DNA of 64,000 nucleotides from AC-32 sp963704005 (GCA_963704005.1 CAVPGJ010000002.1:1-64000); one strand, 5' to 3'; shown: positions 37,138 through 45,666, counted from the first letter of the stretch. The notes: a model not told the origin generated them from the letters alone. Numbers and translations: made by a program.

Positions 37138-37155
37138 CCGAAGCCCATCCTCTGA

Positions 37156-37395
37156 GATGACTACGAGCAGGCCAGCCACAACGGTGAGCCGGTGCACGCG
37201 GTCGAGGCGGGGTTGCTCGGGCGCGAGCGCGTGACCCAGCTCGGAGACGTGCTCGCCGGCACGGCCTCGGGCCGTGAGCACGACGACGAGATCACGACCT
37301 TCGACTCGACCGGCCTCGCGATCCAGGACCTGGCGATCGCGCTCGCCGCGATGGAGCGCGCCGCCGACCTGGAGCTCGAGACGATCGAGCTCTAG
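37156..37395 (+). pseudogene. detached second copy of the cyclodeaminase-family 3' end
   Basis: Encodes 79 residues, from DDYEQASHNG to LELETIEL and a TAG stop, that align without gaps to the C-terminus of the gene at 35896; by my hand alignment 56 of 79 positions are identical, once the indel in that gene is repaired. No upstream part of the gene precedes it: the frame is closed by TGA at 37153-37155. This is a remnant of a paralogue or of an insertion that split or duplicated the gene end. Confidence 0.75.
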
Positions 37396-38540
37396 TCGTT
37401 CGCGTCAAGCACCGGTCGAATCAGGCGCGTCGGGTCGAACAGCTCGAGTTCCGGAGCGGGCTCGCCGAGAATCGCCTGCGCGACGAGCTCGCCGCAGGCC
37501 AGGCCCATGACGTTGCCGCGGCCGGAATAGCCCGCCGAGACCCAGACACCGTCGTGACCGGGCACGCGGCCCACCAGAGGAAGCATGTCCTCGGTCATTC
37601 CGAAGATGCCGGCCCAGCGGTGCTCGATCCGGGGCTCCGCGCCGGTCAGCTCGCCGACGAACAGCGCGAGGTGCTCCTGGATCAACGGCGTGGTCACTTC
37701 CTCGGCGGTCTGCTCCTGGTCGAGCGCCTTGTCGCGGAAGCCGCCGACGACGAGCCGGTTGTCGGGCGTCTGCTGCCAGTAATCGAAGCCGTGGCGGGCG
37801 GAATGCGGGCAGGGGAACAGTCGCCGCTCCAGCGGCTCGGTGACCACCACCTGGCCCCGCGTCGGCAGAACCGCAGCATCGAGCTCCGGCACCAGGCCGT
37901 GCGTGTAGCCGTCGGTCGCGATCACGACCTGGTCTGCGTCGACCTGGTCGAGCGACTCGATCCGCTCTCCCCCTCGCAGGTTGGCGCCCGCCGCTGCAGC
38001 GAGGCCCGCGAGACGCCTGACCCAGCGCGCAGGTTGAAGCGACCCGTCCGGCGGGTTGAAGATCGCTCCGTAGTAGCGACCGTCGAGCGGTTCGGGGACC
38101 TCGTCGCGCCACTCCGCCGCGAAGCCGTCCTCGCGGAGTGCCTCGTACTCGGCCTCGAGCTCGGCGCGTTCGGCGGCGTCGGCAGCCAGGCGCAGGCTGC
38201 CCGTCCGGCGGAAGGCGTCGCCCGCCAGCTCGGCAAGCCTGTCGAGGTAGCGCTCGGTCAGCTCCCAGAGCGCACGCGCCTGCTCACGGCCGAGTTGCGC
38301 CCGCGCGGCGTCGTAGGTGGGCGCGCCGCCACGGACTGCGAAGCCGCCGTTCCGTCCGCTTGCGCCCGAGGCGATCTCGCGCGCCTCGTGGAGACGGACG
38401 CGGAGGCCCGCCTCGGCGAGCACGCGGGCGCAGGCGCAGCCTGTCACGCCGCCTCCGACCACGGCGACGTCGGCACGGCCGTCCAGCCGCGGCACGTCCA
38501 GACGCGGCCGCTCCTCTGCCAGCCAGTAGGAGCTCGTCAT
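37392..38540 (-). CDS. FAD-dependent amine oxidoreductase (DAO family, PuuB-like)
   Basis: DAO-family flavoenzyme of 382 residues. N-terminal DVAVVGGGVTGCACARVLAEAG, then ASGASGRNGGFAVRGGAP, a middle VIATDGYTHGLVPEL block and the C-terminal HRWAGIFGMTEDMLPLVGR, VSAGYSGRGNVMG. This pattern is that of gamma-glutamylputrescine oxidoreductase-type enzymes and related glycine/sarcosine oxidases; substrate not certain. ATG 38540 has TAGGAT (38555-38550) 9 nt upstream. The stop shares the CTAG at 37392-37395 with the convergent cyclodeaminase remnant. Confidence 0.88.
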   Translation of the reverse strand: MTSSYWLAEERPRLDVPRLDGRADVAVVGGGVTGCACARVLAEAGLRVRLHEAREIASGASGRNGGFAVRGGAPTYDAARAQLGREQARALWELTERYLDRLAELAGDAFRRTGSLRLAADAAERAELEAEYEALREDGFAAEWRDEVPEPLDGRYYGAIFNPPDGSLQPARWVRRLAGLAAAAGANLRGGERIESLDQVDADQVVIATDGYTHGLVPELDAAVLPTRGQVVVTEPLERRLFPCPHSARHGFDYWQQTPDNRLVVGGFRDKALDQEQTAEEVTTPLIQEHLALFVGELTGAEPRIEHRWAGIFGMTEDMLPLVGRVPGHDGVWVSAGYSGRGNVMGLACGELVAQAILGEPAPELELFDPTRLIRPVLDAND

Positions 38541-38552
38541 ATGTCGCCGATC

Positions 38553-39551
38553 CTATTCCGGTGGCCTCACCCCTCTGTAGATCCCGTCGGCCTCGGCGGC
38601 GGCACCGGCCAGCTCGAGCTCTGCGAGCGCGGTGGCGAGGGCGGCGGCGTCCAGTCCTGTCACCCGTCCGAGCTCGTCCGCTCCCGCCGGCTCCTCCGCG
38701 AGCGCGGCGAGCACCGTCCTTGCGTGCTCGCCGAGCTCGGCCGGCTCGTTGCGCGCCGGCTCGATCCCGAGCGGCTCGAGCACGTCGGAGACACGGGTCA
38801 GCGGCGTCGCGCCCAGTCGCAGCAGCGCGTTCGTCCCGGCTGACAGGGATGACGTGATCTCGCCGGGGACCGCGAAGACCTCGCGTCCGGCGTCTAGCGC
38901 GAAGTCGGCGGTGATCAGGGCGCCGCTCCGCTCCCGGGCCTCGACGATCACGGACGCGACGGCGAGGCCCGCAATGATCCTGTTCCGGGCCGGGAATCGC
39001 CACGGGGCCGGCTCGACGCCGGGCGCGTACTCCGAGACGACCAGCCCATGCTCGGAGATCCCGCGGGCGAGGCTCGCATGGGCGCCCGGATAGTCGCGGT
39101 CGACGCCGCAGCCGAGCACGGCGACCGTCGTGCCACCGGCCTCGAGGGCGCCGCGGTGCGCCTCGCCGTCCACACCGCGGGCGAGCCCGCTTACGACGAC
39201 GAGCCCGGCGGCGGCCAGCTCGCGCCCGAGCATGCGCGCCACCTGGCCGCCGTAGGACGAGCACGAGCGGGCTCCGACGATCGCGACCGCCGGGAGCCCC
39301 AGGAGCTCGACGTTCGCGGAACCCCGGAGGAAGAGGCCAGGCGGTGGGTCGTGCAGCTCGCGCAGGAGGGGCGGAAACGCCGGCTCGGAGCGGCCGACGA
39401 ACCGGAGTCCGCGCTCGACCAGCGCCGCGAGAAACGCACCGGAGTCGAACCCGCGGCGGAAGCGCTCGAACCGCCGTTCCCTCGGCTCGCGCACGACGTG
39501 CGCGCCCGTCTCGGCCGCGAATGCAGCCAGAGCGAGATCGCCGGCGCTCAC
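38553..39551 (-). CDS. dprA: DNA-processing protein DprA
   Basis: DprA/Smf of 332 residues: the Rossmann-like core with VAIVGARSCSSYGGQVARML, VSGLARGVDGEAHRGALEAGG and the conserved FPARNRIIAGLA block, followed by a C-terminal winged-helix domain (GADELGRVTGLDAAALATALAEL). It loads RecA on incoming single strands during natural transformation. The frame is open further upstream, but GTG 39551 overlaps the comM stop by 4 bp (GTGA) and begins the conserved sequence. Gene order yraN, comM, dprA is usual in actinobacteria. Confidence 0.93.
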   Translation of the reverse strand: MSAGDLALAAFAAETGAHVVREPRERRFERFRRGFDSGAFLAALVERGLRFVGRSEPAFPPLLRELHDPPPGLFLRGSANVELLGLPAVAIVGARSCSSYGGQVARMLGRELAAAGLVVVSGLARGVDGEAHRGALEAGGTTVAVLGCGVDRDYPGAHASLARGISEHGLVVSEYAPGVEPAPWRFPARNRIIAGLAVASVIVEARERSGALITADFALDAGREVFAVPGEITSSLSAGTNALLRLGATPLTRVSDVLEPLGIEPARNEPAELGEHARTVLAALAEEPAGADELGRVTGLDAAALATALAELELAGAAAEADGIYRGVRPPE

Positions 39552-41014
39552 CGCGGCCCCAGCTCCGTCGGTGAGCGAAACGAGAGCGCCTCGGCCACGT
39601 GGGCGGCCTCGATCGCCTCGGTTCCGACCAGGAGGGCCGCGCTCCTCGCCACCCGCGCAACTCGGGCACGGCCGCGCGCCGACAACGGCAGCCGCTCGAC
39701 GGCCTTCGTCAGCAGCTCGTTCGCCTCCGCCGAACGCCGCAGCGGCTCGCCACGAGCACGCTGGCGCGCCGCCTCGACGCGCTCCCGCACGGCCTCCGAG
39801 CACTCACCGGGAGCGCCGTCGAGCTCTCGCGCACGCGGGCGCGGGACGGTGACGAGTAGGTCGAACCGGTCGAGCAGCGCCCGCGAGAGCTTGTCGCGAT
39901 ACGCCGCGAGCCGCGCGGCCGAGCAGGAGCACTCGGCGGCAGGGTCGCCGCGCGCACCGCATGGACAAAGGTTCATCGTCGCGACGAGCTGGAAGCGCGC
40001 CGGGAAGACGATCTTGCCGCCGACCCGGGCGATCGCGATCGCACCGTCCTCGAGCGGCTGCCTCAGCGCCTCCAGCGCGTTGCGCGGGAACTCGGCCAGC
40101 TCGTCGAGGAAGAGGACGCCGCGGTGCGCCAGGCTCGCCTCACCGGGCCGCGGCGAAGATCCACCGCCCACGATCGCCGAGACCGACGCGGTGTGGTGCG
40201 GCGCCCGAAACGGCGGCACCGTCACCAACGGCCGTCCAGGCAGGAGCAACCCGGCGACCGAGTGGATGCGCGTCACCTCCAGCGCCTCGTCCGGAGGCAG
40301 GCGCGGCAGGATCCCCGGCAGGCGCCGCGCGAGCATCGTCTTGCCGGTTCCCGGAGGCCCGGCCAGCAACAGGTTGTGTCCGCCCGCAGCCGCGAGCTCC
40401 AGCGCCCGCCGCGCGCGCTCCTGCCCGCGCACGTCGGCGAGATCGAGCACCGGCGGATCGGTTCCGCTCCCGTTCAGAGACGGCTCGCCGGGCGGAGACG
40501 GCACCCACTCGCCGCGCAGATAGGCGACCGCCTCCGCCAGATGCCGCACCGGAACCGGCTCGATCCCGGCCAGCGCCGCCTCCGCCCCACACTCGGCAGC
40601 ACAAAGCAGCCGCGTCAGCCCCGCCTGCCGCGCGCCCTCGGCGGCCGCCAGTACGCCCCCGACCGGCCGCAACCGCCCGTCCAGCGCCAGCTCGCCCACC
40701 GCCGCGTGCCCGCCCAGAGCTTCGGGCGGAACCTGACGCGACGCCGCCAGCACGGCCAGCGCGATCGGCAGGTCGAAGCCGGAGCCCTCCTTCCGCAACT
40801 CGGCCGGCGCCAGGTTGACCGTGATCCGCCGCACGGGCCACTCGAGCTCCGCGGACGCGATCCCCGAGCGGACGCGCTCCTTCGCCTCCTGGCAGGCGCG
40901 GTCCGCGAGGCCGACGATCGCGAACGCCGGCACCCCGAGCTGGAGGTGCGCTTCGACCTCGACCTGGCGGGCGTCGAGCCCGACCAGCGCGTGCGTGACC
41001 GTCCGTGCGAGCAC
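39548..41014 (-). CDS. comM: YifB/ComM-family Mg chelatase-like AAA ATPase
   Basis: AAA+ helicase-like protein of 488 residues: the N-terminal ATP-dependent protease-like fold (GVPAFAIVGLADRACQEAKER), Walker A GPPGTGKT near 218, FRAPHHTASVSAIVGGG, Walker B LFLDELAEFPRN, and the cysteine-containing insert NLCPCGARGDP...CSC typical of YifB. ComM promotes branch migration during transformation. Start GTG 41014, with TAGATT (41026-41021) ending 6 nt upstream, suggesting a leaderless transcript that also drives dprA. Confidence 0.94.
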   Translation of the reverse strand: MLARTVTHALVGLDARQVEVEAHLQLGVPAFAIVGLADRACQEAKERVRSGIASAELEWPVRRITVNLAPAELRKEGSGFDLPIALAVLAASRQVPPEALGGHAAVGELALDGRLRPVGGVLAAAEGARQAGLTRLLCAAECGAEAALAGIEPVPVRHLAEAVAYLRGEWVPSPPGEPSLNGSGTDPPVLDLADVRGQERARRALELAAAGGHNLLLAGPPGTGKTMLARRLPGILPRLPPDEALEVTRIHSVAGLLLPGRPLVTVPPFRAPHHTASVSAIVGGGSSPRPGEASLAHRGVLFLDELAEFPRNALEALRQPLEDGAIAIARVGGKIVFPARFQLVATMNLCPCGARGDPAAECSCSAARLAAYRDKLSRALLDRFDLLVTVPRPRARELDGAPGECSEAVRERVEAARQRARGEPLRRSAEANELLTKAVERLPLSARGRARVARVARSAALLVGTEAIEAAHVAEALSFRSPTELGPR

Positions 41015-41090
41015 GTCTGCAATCTAGACAACAAGACGTGACCTGTCCGTCACGCACCTGTCACGAAAGTGGAACTTCGCAAGAAGGCGC

Positions 41091-41153
41091 CCACTGGGCG
41101 GCGCCGACCCGAGAGGCCGGGGCGGGCTTTGCCCGCGCGGCCGTCCAACGCAC
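41091..41153 (-). repeat. two-hairpin intergenic repeat, copy 5
   Basis: Read on the minus strand it closely matches copy 4 at 45598-45666, with about nine differences and one gap over about 69 nt: a hairpin with GCGGGC-AAA-GCCCGC at its core, then a second built of GGCGCC blocks. It fills much of the 180-bp gap between comM and the DNA methyltransferase gene; nothing else is evident there. Confidence 0.7.
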
Positions 41154-41194
41154 GCCTGGTAAAGAGCCGAGCGGGCCTGGCGAGAGAAGTCGAC

Positions 41195-42301
41195 TCAGCG
41201 CGCGACGAGGATGTCTTCGAAGAACTCGCCCGCGCGCCGCCCGGTGCGGCGGTTGACGTGTCGCCGGTAACGCTCCTCCAGCCGCAGGCCGGCGCGCTCC
41301 AGAATCTCCGGATAGAGCTCGCGGCGGTCATTGATCACGATCACGACGGGCGCGCCCCGACGCAAAGCGCCGCGCACGTTCGCCAGCACCGCCGCGATCC
41401 CGTCCACGTAGGCCGCGAGCGCCGCCCGGCTCGACCCCTTGCCGAGCTCAAGCTCGCGGCACTCCTCGAGCCCGAGCAGCTCATACGCGTAGCGGTGCTG
41501 CTCGTGGTAGTCGATCAGGCCCGGGTACGGCGGCGAGGTGACGACTCCGTCAAAGCGAGCTCCGAAGTCGAGCTCCCGAGCGTCGCCGTGCAGCACCGTC
41601 GCCTCGCGCCCTCGCGCGCGCGCGCGTGAGAACTCACGGGCCCGCGCCATCGTGTCGAGCGTGTAGCGGCGCAGGAACCGCCGCGCCTCCCCGACCGGAC
41701 GGCACTCGCGCCGGTGCTTGTGGCACCAGTAGGGCGCGCGCTGCGGCGTCCGTGGGAAGTCGAGGTCGAAGTGGGTCGTGCGCCTGGCCGAGCGCGCCGC
41801 CCGCGCGAGCACGACGCGCAGGACGTCCGCGTGCTCGTAGTCCTCGACGAGCCCGCGGAAGAAGAGCAGCTCGGCCGCCGCGCGCGGCGCGTACCAGTCG
41901 CGAACGAAGCGCGAGACCGGCCCCTCCGGCCGCGCCCCGTCGAACGCCTCCAGCCGCGCCAGCGCGTCGCGCAACTCCGACTCGAGCACGAACGGGTTGT
42001 ACTCGCGCGTCTTCACGCGCATCAGCAGGCAGTTGAACGCCGCGACGTCGGAGCCGGTGGCGTCGTAGCCAGACTCGAGCGCCTGGACGAGCGTCGTCCC
42101 CGAGCCGGCGAACGGATCGAGCACCCGGCCGGGCGGAACGTGCCGAGACAGCAGCGCCTCGACGAGCTGCGGGATGAACTTCCCGAGGTACGGGTGTAGC
42201 CGATGGACGTGCTTCGTCCGCTCTCGCTCGGGCAGGTCCCGCTCAGACCAGGAGAGGTCGAGGTCGATCCGGCGGTAGAGGGCGTCCTGCGTCGAGGCCA
42301 C
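41195..42301 (-). CDS. DNA methyltransferase (N4-cytosine/N6-adenine type), solitary
   Basis: Protein of 368 residues with the two hallmark motifs of amino-methylating DNA methyltransferases: motif I DPFAGSGTTLVQA near 62 and catalytic motif IV TSPPYPGLIDY near 265. In order I before IV is unlike the beta class where IV comes first, so it may be a gamma-like or permuted form. The start segment (TKHVHRLHPYLGKFIPQLVEALL) is common to such orphan modification enzymes. No restriction endonuclease gene is adjacent. It sits between comM and yraN, both DNA-handling genes. Start GTG 42301 follows yraN by 25 nt. Confidence 0.85.
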   Translation of the reverse strand: MASTQDALYRRIDLDLSWSERDLPERERTKHVHRLHPYLGKFIPQLVEALLSRHVPPGRVLDPFAGSGTTLVQALESGYDATGSDVAAFNCLLMRVKTREYNPFVLESELRDALARLEAFDGARPEGPVSRFVRDWYAPRAAAELLFFRGLVEDYEHADVLRVVLARAARSARRTTHFDLDFPRTPQRAPYWCHKHRRECRPVGEARRFLRRYTLDTMARAREFSRARARGREATVLHGDARELDFGARFDGVVTSPPYPGLIDYHEQHRYAYELLGLEECRELELGKGSSRAALAAYVDGIAAVLANVRGALRRGAPVVIVINDRRELYPEILERAGLRLEERYRRHVNRRTGRRAGEFFEDILVAR

Positions 42302-42326
42302 GACCCCGAACGGTTCGACGGCCGGC

Positions 42327-42627
42327 CTAGAACGCCTGCCGCAGGCGCCTGAGCCGGCCCTCCTGGAGCGCGACCACCTCGAAGCTCGCCTCGAGCCGCG
42401 CGCACTCCGGATGCGCGGCCAGCCAGGCCTCGGCAGCGCGGCGGAGGCGGCGCTGCTTCTCCGCGGTCACCATCTCGAACGGGTTCGCCGTAGCGGCCAC
42501 CGCCCTTGGCCTTGACCTCGACGAACGCAAGCCGCCTACCGCGCCGCACGACCAGGTCGAGCTCGTTGCCGCCGCTCCACACGTTGCGGTCGAGGATCCG
42601 GTAGCCGCGCAGGCGGTAGTACCACAA
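42327..42627 (-). CDS. yraN: YraN/UPF0102 family protein, frameshifted
   Basis: About 100 residues after one indel near 42485. The nuclease-like core is visible: YRLRGYRILDRNVWSGGNELDLV and FVEVKAKGGGRYG in one frame, then NPFEMVTAEKQRRLRRAAEAW in another; removing one G joins them at the usual place. UPF0102 proteins resemble Holliday-junction resolvase-type nucleases; role unknown. The only canonical start in frame is TTG 42627, 26 nt after the rnhB stop, which makes the N-terminus a little short. Neighbours rnhB and comM are the usual ones. Confidence 0.82.
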
Positions 42628-42652
42628 CGCGCGCCGCTCGGCGGCGCGGCCG

Positions 42653-43294
42653 CTAGCTGTAGCAGAGCGCCTGGAAGGAGCGGCGATGGATATCGGAGGG
42701 ACCGATCTCCCGCACGACGGCCGAGTGCCCGGGCGTGATGTAGCCGACGTGCGAGCGGAAGCCGTACGCCGGGTAGAGCGCGTCCATCCGCCGCATCATC
42801 CGGTCGCGGGTCACCTTCGCGATGATCGACGCCGCCGCGATCGCCGCGCTCTTCTCGTCGCCGTCGACAACCGCGCGGTGCTCCGGCGCCAAAGGCCCGA
42901 GCCGGAAGCCGTCGACGAGGCAGACCTCGGCCGGCGGCGTCAGCTCGGAGAGAACCGCGCGCAGGCAGGCGAGGTTCGAGCGATGCAGGCCGCTGCGGTC
43001 GATCTCGCCGGGCGAGACGGCGCGTACGACGATCTTCTCGGCACAGCCGACGACGGCACGGAAAAGCTCCTCGCGCTCGGCCTCGCTGCACTGCTTCGAG
43101 TCGTTCAGGCACGCGAGCGGGCGCACCTTGTGGTCGCGCAGCTTCGCGTAGTCGAGCAGAACACCGGCCACGAGCAGCGGCCCGGCGAGCGGCCCCCGCC
43201 CCGCCTCGTCAGCGCCGGCGACGAAGCGCGCACCGAGCTTGCGATCGAACTGGATCAGCTTCCGGCCGGTGCGTCGCGCCACGGCCGCGAGCAT
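42653..43294 (-). CDS. rnhB: ribonuclease HII
   Basis: RNase HII of 213 residues, normal length. Catalytic signature AGADEAGRGPLAGP (Asp-Glu pair) near 29-42, the SKQCSEAERE segment, VDGDEKSAAIAAASIIAKVTRD and the C-terminal GYITPGHSAVVREIGPSDIHRRSF. It removes RNA from RNA/DNA hybrids. The frame continues upstream but that part is unlike the family; ATG 43294 is the likely start. Between rplS and yraN, the standard actinobacterial order. Confidence 0.94.
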   Translation of the reverse strand: MLAAVARRTGRKLIQFDRKLGARFVAGADEAGRGPLAGPLLVAGVLLDYAKLRDHKVRPLACLNDSKQCSEAEREELFRAVVGCAEKIVVRAVSPGEIDRSGLHRSNLACLRAVLSELTPPAEVCLVDGFRLGPLAPEHRAVVDGDEKSAAIAAASIIAKVTRDRMMRRMDALYPAYGFRSHVGYITPGHSAVVREIGPSDIHRRSFQALCYS

Positions 43295-43335
43295 AGCGCT
43301 GCTCTCAGCCGGCGCCCGGAACCGGCACGCTTTCG

Positions 43336-43890
43336 TTACTCGGGGACCGGCTCGGCCTCGGGCTCGACCTCGGCTTCGGCCTCGGGCTCGGCTTCCGCCT
43401 CCGCCTCCGCCTCCGCGGCTGCCTCGGGCTCCTCGGCCTCCGGCTCTTCCGGCTGAACCTCCTCGAGCCCTTCCGGCTCCTCGTCCTCGGCCGGCATGTC
43501 CGCTTCGGTGGGCGGCGGCGGCGCCTCCATCACGGGCAGGGGCACCCCGCGCTTGGCACGGACGCGGGCGCGCTTGCCGACCTTGCCGCGCAGGTAGTAG
43601 AGCTTCGCGCGGTTGACGTCGCCGATCGCGGTCACCTCGATGCGCTCGATCTTGGGCGAGTGCAGGGGAAACGTCCGCTCGACCCCGACGCCGAACGACT
43701 GCTTGCGGACGGTGAACGTCTCGCGCGAGCCGGCGCCCTGGCGCTTGATCACGATCCCCTCGAAGACCTGGACGCGGCGGCGCTGGCCCTCGATCACCTG
43801 GAAGTGGACACGCACGCTGTCGCCCGCCTTGAACGGCGGCAGGTCGCTGCGCAGCTGGCGCTGCTCGAGGCTTTCGATCACGCGGTTCAT
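43336..43890 (-). CDS. rplS: 50S ribosomal protein L19 with acidic C-terminal extension
   Basis: L19 core of about 115 residues (MNRVIESLEQRQLRSDLP, GDSVRVHFQVIEGQRRRVQVF, TFTVRKQSFGVGVERTFPLHSP, VNRAKLYYLRGKVGKRARV) followed by about 65 extra residues that are almost only Glu, Ala and Pro (including a run of EAEA repeats). L19 sits at the interface of the ribosomal subunits. The extension is strongly acidic and probably disordered; I cannot say whether it is functional. ATG 43890 follows a GAGGCC ribosome site. Confidence 0.95.
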   Translation of the reverse strand: MNRVIESLEQRQLRSDLPPFKAGDSVRVHFQVIEGQRRRVQVFEGIVIKRQGAGSRETFTVRKQSFGVGVERTFPLHSPKIERIEVTAIGDVNRAKLYYLRGKVGKRARVRAKRGVPLPVMEAPPPPTEADMPAEDEEPEGLEEVQPEEPEAEEPEAAAEAEAEAEAEPEAEAEVEPEAEPVPE

Positions 43891-43922
43891 GAAAAGAGGC
43901 CCCCGCGGGCCGACTCGGCATG

Positions 43923-44912
43923 CTAGCGCAACGAAGAACGGCGTCGACGCCGCAAAGGCAAGAGCAGCGCCAGCCCGGCCAGCCACGGCGAGAGCAGGAT
44001 CGCGTGGAAGGCGATCCGGTTCGGCGGCCAGTAGGTCATGAAGACGTCGCCGATGAGGTTCTTCCGCGGCACCGAGCCCCAGCGCCGCGAGTCGCACGAC
44101 TCCTTGCGGTTGTCGCCCATGAAGAAGTAGTGGCCCGGCGGCACCGCCCAGATGCCCGTCTGCGTGTCGCGCCGGCCTGCCTTGATGTACGGCTCGCGCA
44201 GGAGCTTGCCGTCGATGTAGATGAAGCCGTTCTTCTCGCGGACGGTCTCGCCCGGGAGCCCGATCAGCCGCTTGACGAAGGTGCCGCTCGCGTTGCAGGC
44301 CGCCTGGGCCGCCTTGGTCGGCGTCTTGAAGACGATGATCTCGCCCCGGTGCGGGCTGCGGAAGTGGTAGATGAAGCGGTTGGCGAGCACCCGGTCGGAG
44401 AGGCGTGCCTCGCAGTCCGGGCCGGGGCGCGCGCAGTGGAGGGTCGGCTCCATCGAGGAGGACGGAATCCGGTAGGGGTTGACGACCCATTGCTTGATCG
44501 CGAGCACGATCGCGATCGCGCCGGCGATGGTCACGATCCAGTCGATCGCGATCCGCCAGGGCCGCGGCAGGCGCGCCGTCATGCGGTCGAGCGGGTTGCG
44601 TGACTGGTGCCTCGGCTGCTCGACGGGCTCCGGCTCCGGGAGCGGCATGAAGCCGCCGACCGGCGTCGGCGGGGCGCCGTCGCCGGTCGCGTCGTACCGC
44701 GCGCGGCGCTCCGGGTCGGTCAGCGTCTCGTACGCCTCGCGAAGCTCCCGCAGGCGCTCGCCCGGCTCGCGGTCGGACGACTGGACTCGCACCTGCCGCC
44801 AGTAGGCCTCGCGGATCTCGTCCGCGGTGGCCGTCGGCGCCACGCCGAGGGTCGCGTAAAGGTCCCGCTCCGGATTCACGGCGTCCTCAGTCGGCTCTGT
44901 TGTTTCCGCCAT
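43923..44912 (-). CDS. lepB: signal peptidase I with N-terminal J-like domain
   Basis: Protein of 329 residues. Residues 16-75 resemble a DnaJ J-domain (DLYATLGVAPTATADEIREA, then YETLTDPERRARYDA) but the HPD motif is missing (QSSD in its place). A Pro-rich linker and a membrane helix (121-140) lead to a standard signal peptidase I domain: nucleophile Ser153 in PSSSMEPTL, general-base Lys214 in TFVKRLIGLPGE, GHYFFMGDNRKESCDSR, and a final C-terminal helix. It cleaves signal peptides outside the membrane. Start ATG 44912 overlaps trmD by 37 bp. Confidence 0.93.
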   Translation of the reverse strand: MAETTEPTEDAVNPERDLYATLGVAPTATADEIREAYWRQVRVQSSDREPGERLRELREAYETLTDPERRARYDATGDGAPPTPVGGFMPLPEPEPVEQPRHQSRNPLDRMTARLPRPWRIAIDWIVTIAGAIAIVLAIKQWVVNPYRIPSSSMEPTLHCARPGPDCEARLSDRVLANRFIYHFRSPHRGEIIVFKTPTKAAQAACNASGTFVKRLIGLPGETVREKNGFIYIDGKLLREPYIKAGRRDTQTGIWAVPPGHYFFMGDNRKESCDSRRWGSVPRKNLIGDVFMTYWPPNRIAFHAILLSPWLAGLALLLPLRRRRRSSLR

Positions 44913-45529
44913 TGGTCGATTCTCCCGTGGTCCCCGGAGAGGAGGATGTCCGGCACCCGCCAGCCTCGGAATTCCGGCGGACGCGTGTAATGAGGGTACT
45001 CGAGACCACCGGCCAGCTCGGCGGAGAAGCTCTCCTCGCGGCCGGACTCCTCGTCGAGTGCGCCCGGGAGCAGCCTGGCGACCGCGTCGGCGACGACCAT
45101 CGCCGGCAGCTCGCCGCCCGAGAGGACGTACGGGCCGATCGAGATCGCGTCGGAGGCGAGGTGGATCAGGACGCGCTCGTCGAAGCCCTCGAAGCGGGCC
45201 GAGAGCAGGGTCAGGCGCTCCTCGGCGGCGAGCTCCTCGACCACGGCCTGGGTCAGCTGGCGCCCCTGCGGGGTGAGCGCGACCACGCGGTGGTCGGGAA
45301 CGCCGCCGTAGACGGCGTCGAGCGCGGCTGCGACAACGTCCACGCGCAGCACCATCCCGGCGCCGCCGCCGTAGGGCTCGTCGTCGACCTGGCCTGATCT
45401 GAGCGGCGAGTAGTCGCGGTAGCTGTGGAGGCGCAGGTCGAGCTCGTCGCCGAGCACGGCAGCGACGGGACGCTGCTCCGTGAGCCAGGCGAACGCGTGA
45501 GGGACGAGAGTGAAGACGTCGAGCTGCAA
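44876..45529 (-). CDS. trmD: tRNA (guanine37-N1)-methyltransferase
   Basis: TrmD of 217 residues, a little shorter than the usual 230-250. SPOUT-type signatures: MQLDVFTLVPHAF start, RDYSPLRSGQVDDEPYGGGAGMVLR near 38-62, and the knot region ISIGPYVLSGGELPAMVVADAVARL, then LEYPHYTRPPEFRGWRVPDILLSGDH. It methylates G37 of tRNAs to keep the frame. Start is TTG 45529. The usual rimM-trmD adjacency is broken here by a 135-bp gap carrying repeat copy 4; downstream it overlaps lepB. Confidence 0.94.
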   Translation of the reverse strand: MQLDVFTLVPHAFAWLTEQRPVAAVLGDELDLRLHSYRDYSPLRSGQVDDEPYGGGAGMVLRVDVVAAALDAVYGGVPDHRVVALTPQGRQLTQAVVEELAAEERLTLLSARFEGFDERVLIHLASDAISIGPYVLSGGELPAMVVADAVARLLPGALDEESGREESFSAELAGGLEYPHYTRPPEFRGWRVPDILLSGDHGRIDQWRKQQSRLRTP

Positions 45530-45597
45530 GGGAACGGCCGCCGCTCAGGTTAGAGGCTGTTTCACTCGCAGGGCAAACTTGTGTCGTTTCCAGGGAG

Positions 45598-45666
45598 GTG
45601 TGTTAGACGGCCGCGCGAGCAAAGCCCGCCTGGCCTCTATGGTCGGCGCCGCCAAGTCGGCGCCTT
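45598..45666 (+). repeat. two-hairpin intergenic repeat, copy 4
   Basis: TTAGACGG, then hairpin 1 (45609-45620 with 45624-45635, loop AAA, one mismatch in the inner core and GGCC/GGCC outside), then hairpin 2 of two GGCGCC blocks (45645-45650 and 45659-45664). Lies between rimM and trmD and touches the rimM stop. Close relative of copy 5. Confidence 0.75.

Noticed and set aside
43294..43921. Upstream extension of rnhB through rplS
   Set aside because: The extra residues are a shadow of the L19 acidic tail region; the RNase HII fold starts near ATG 43294.
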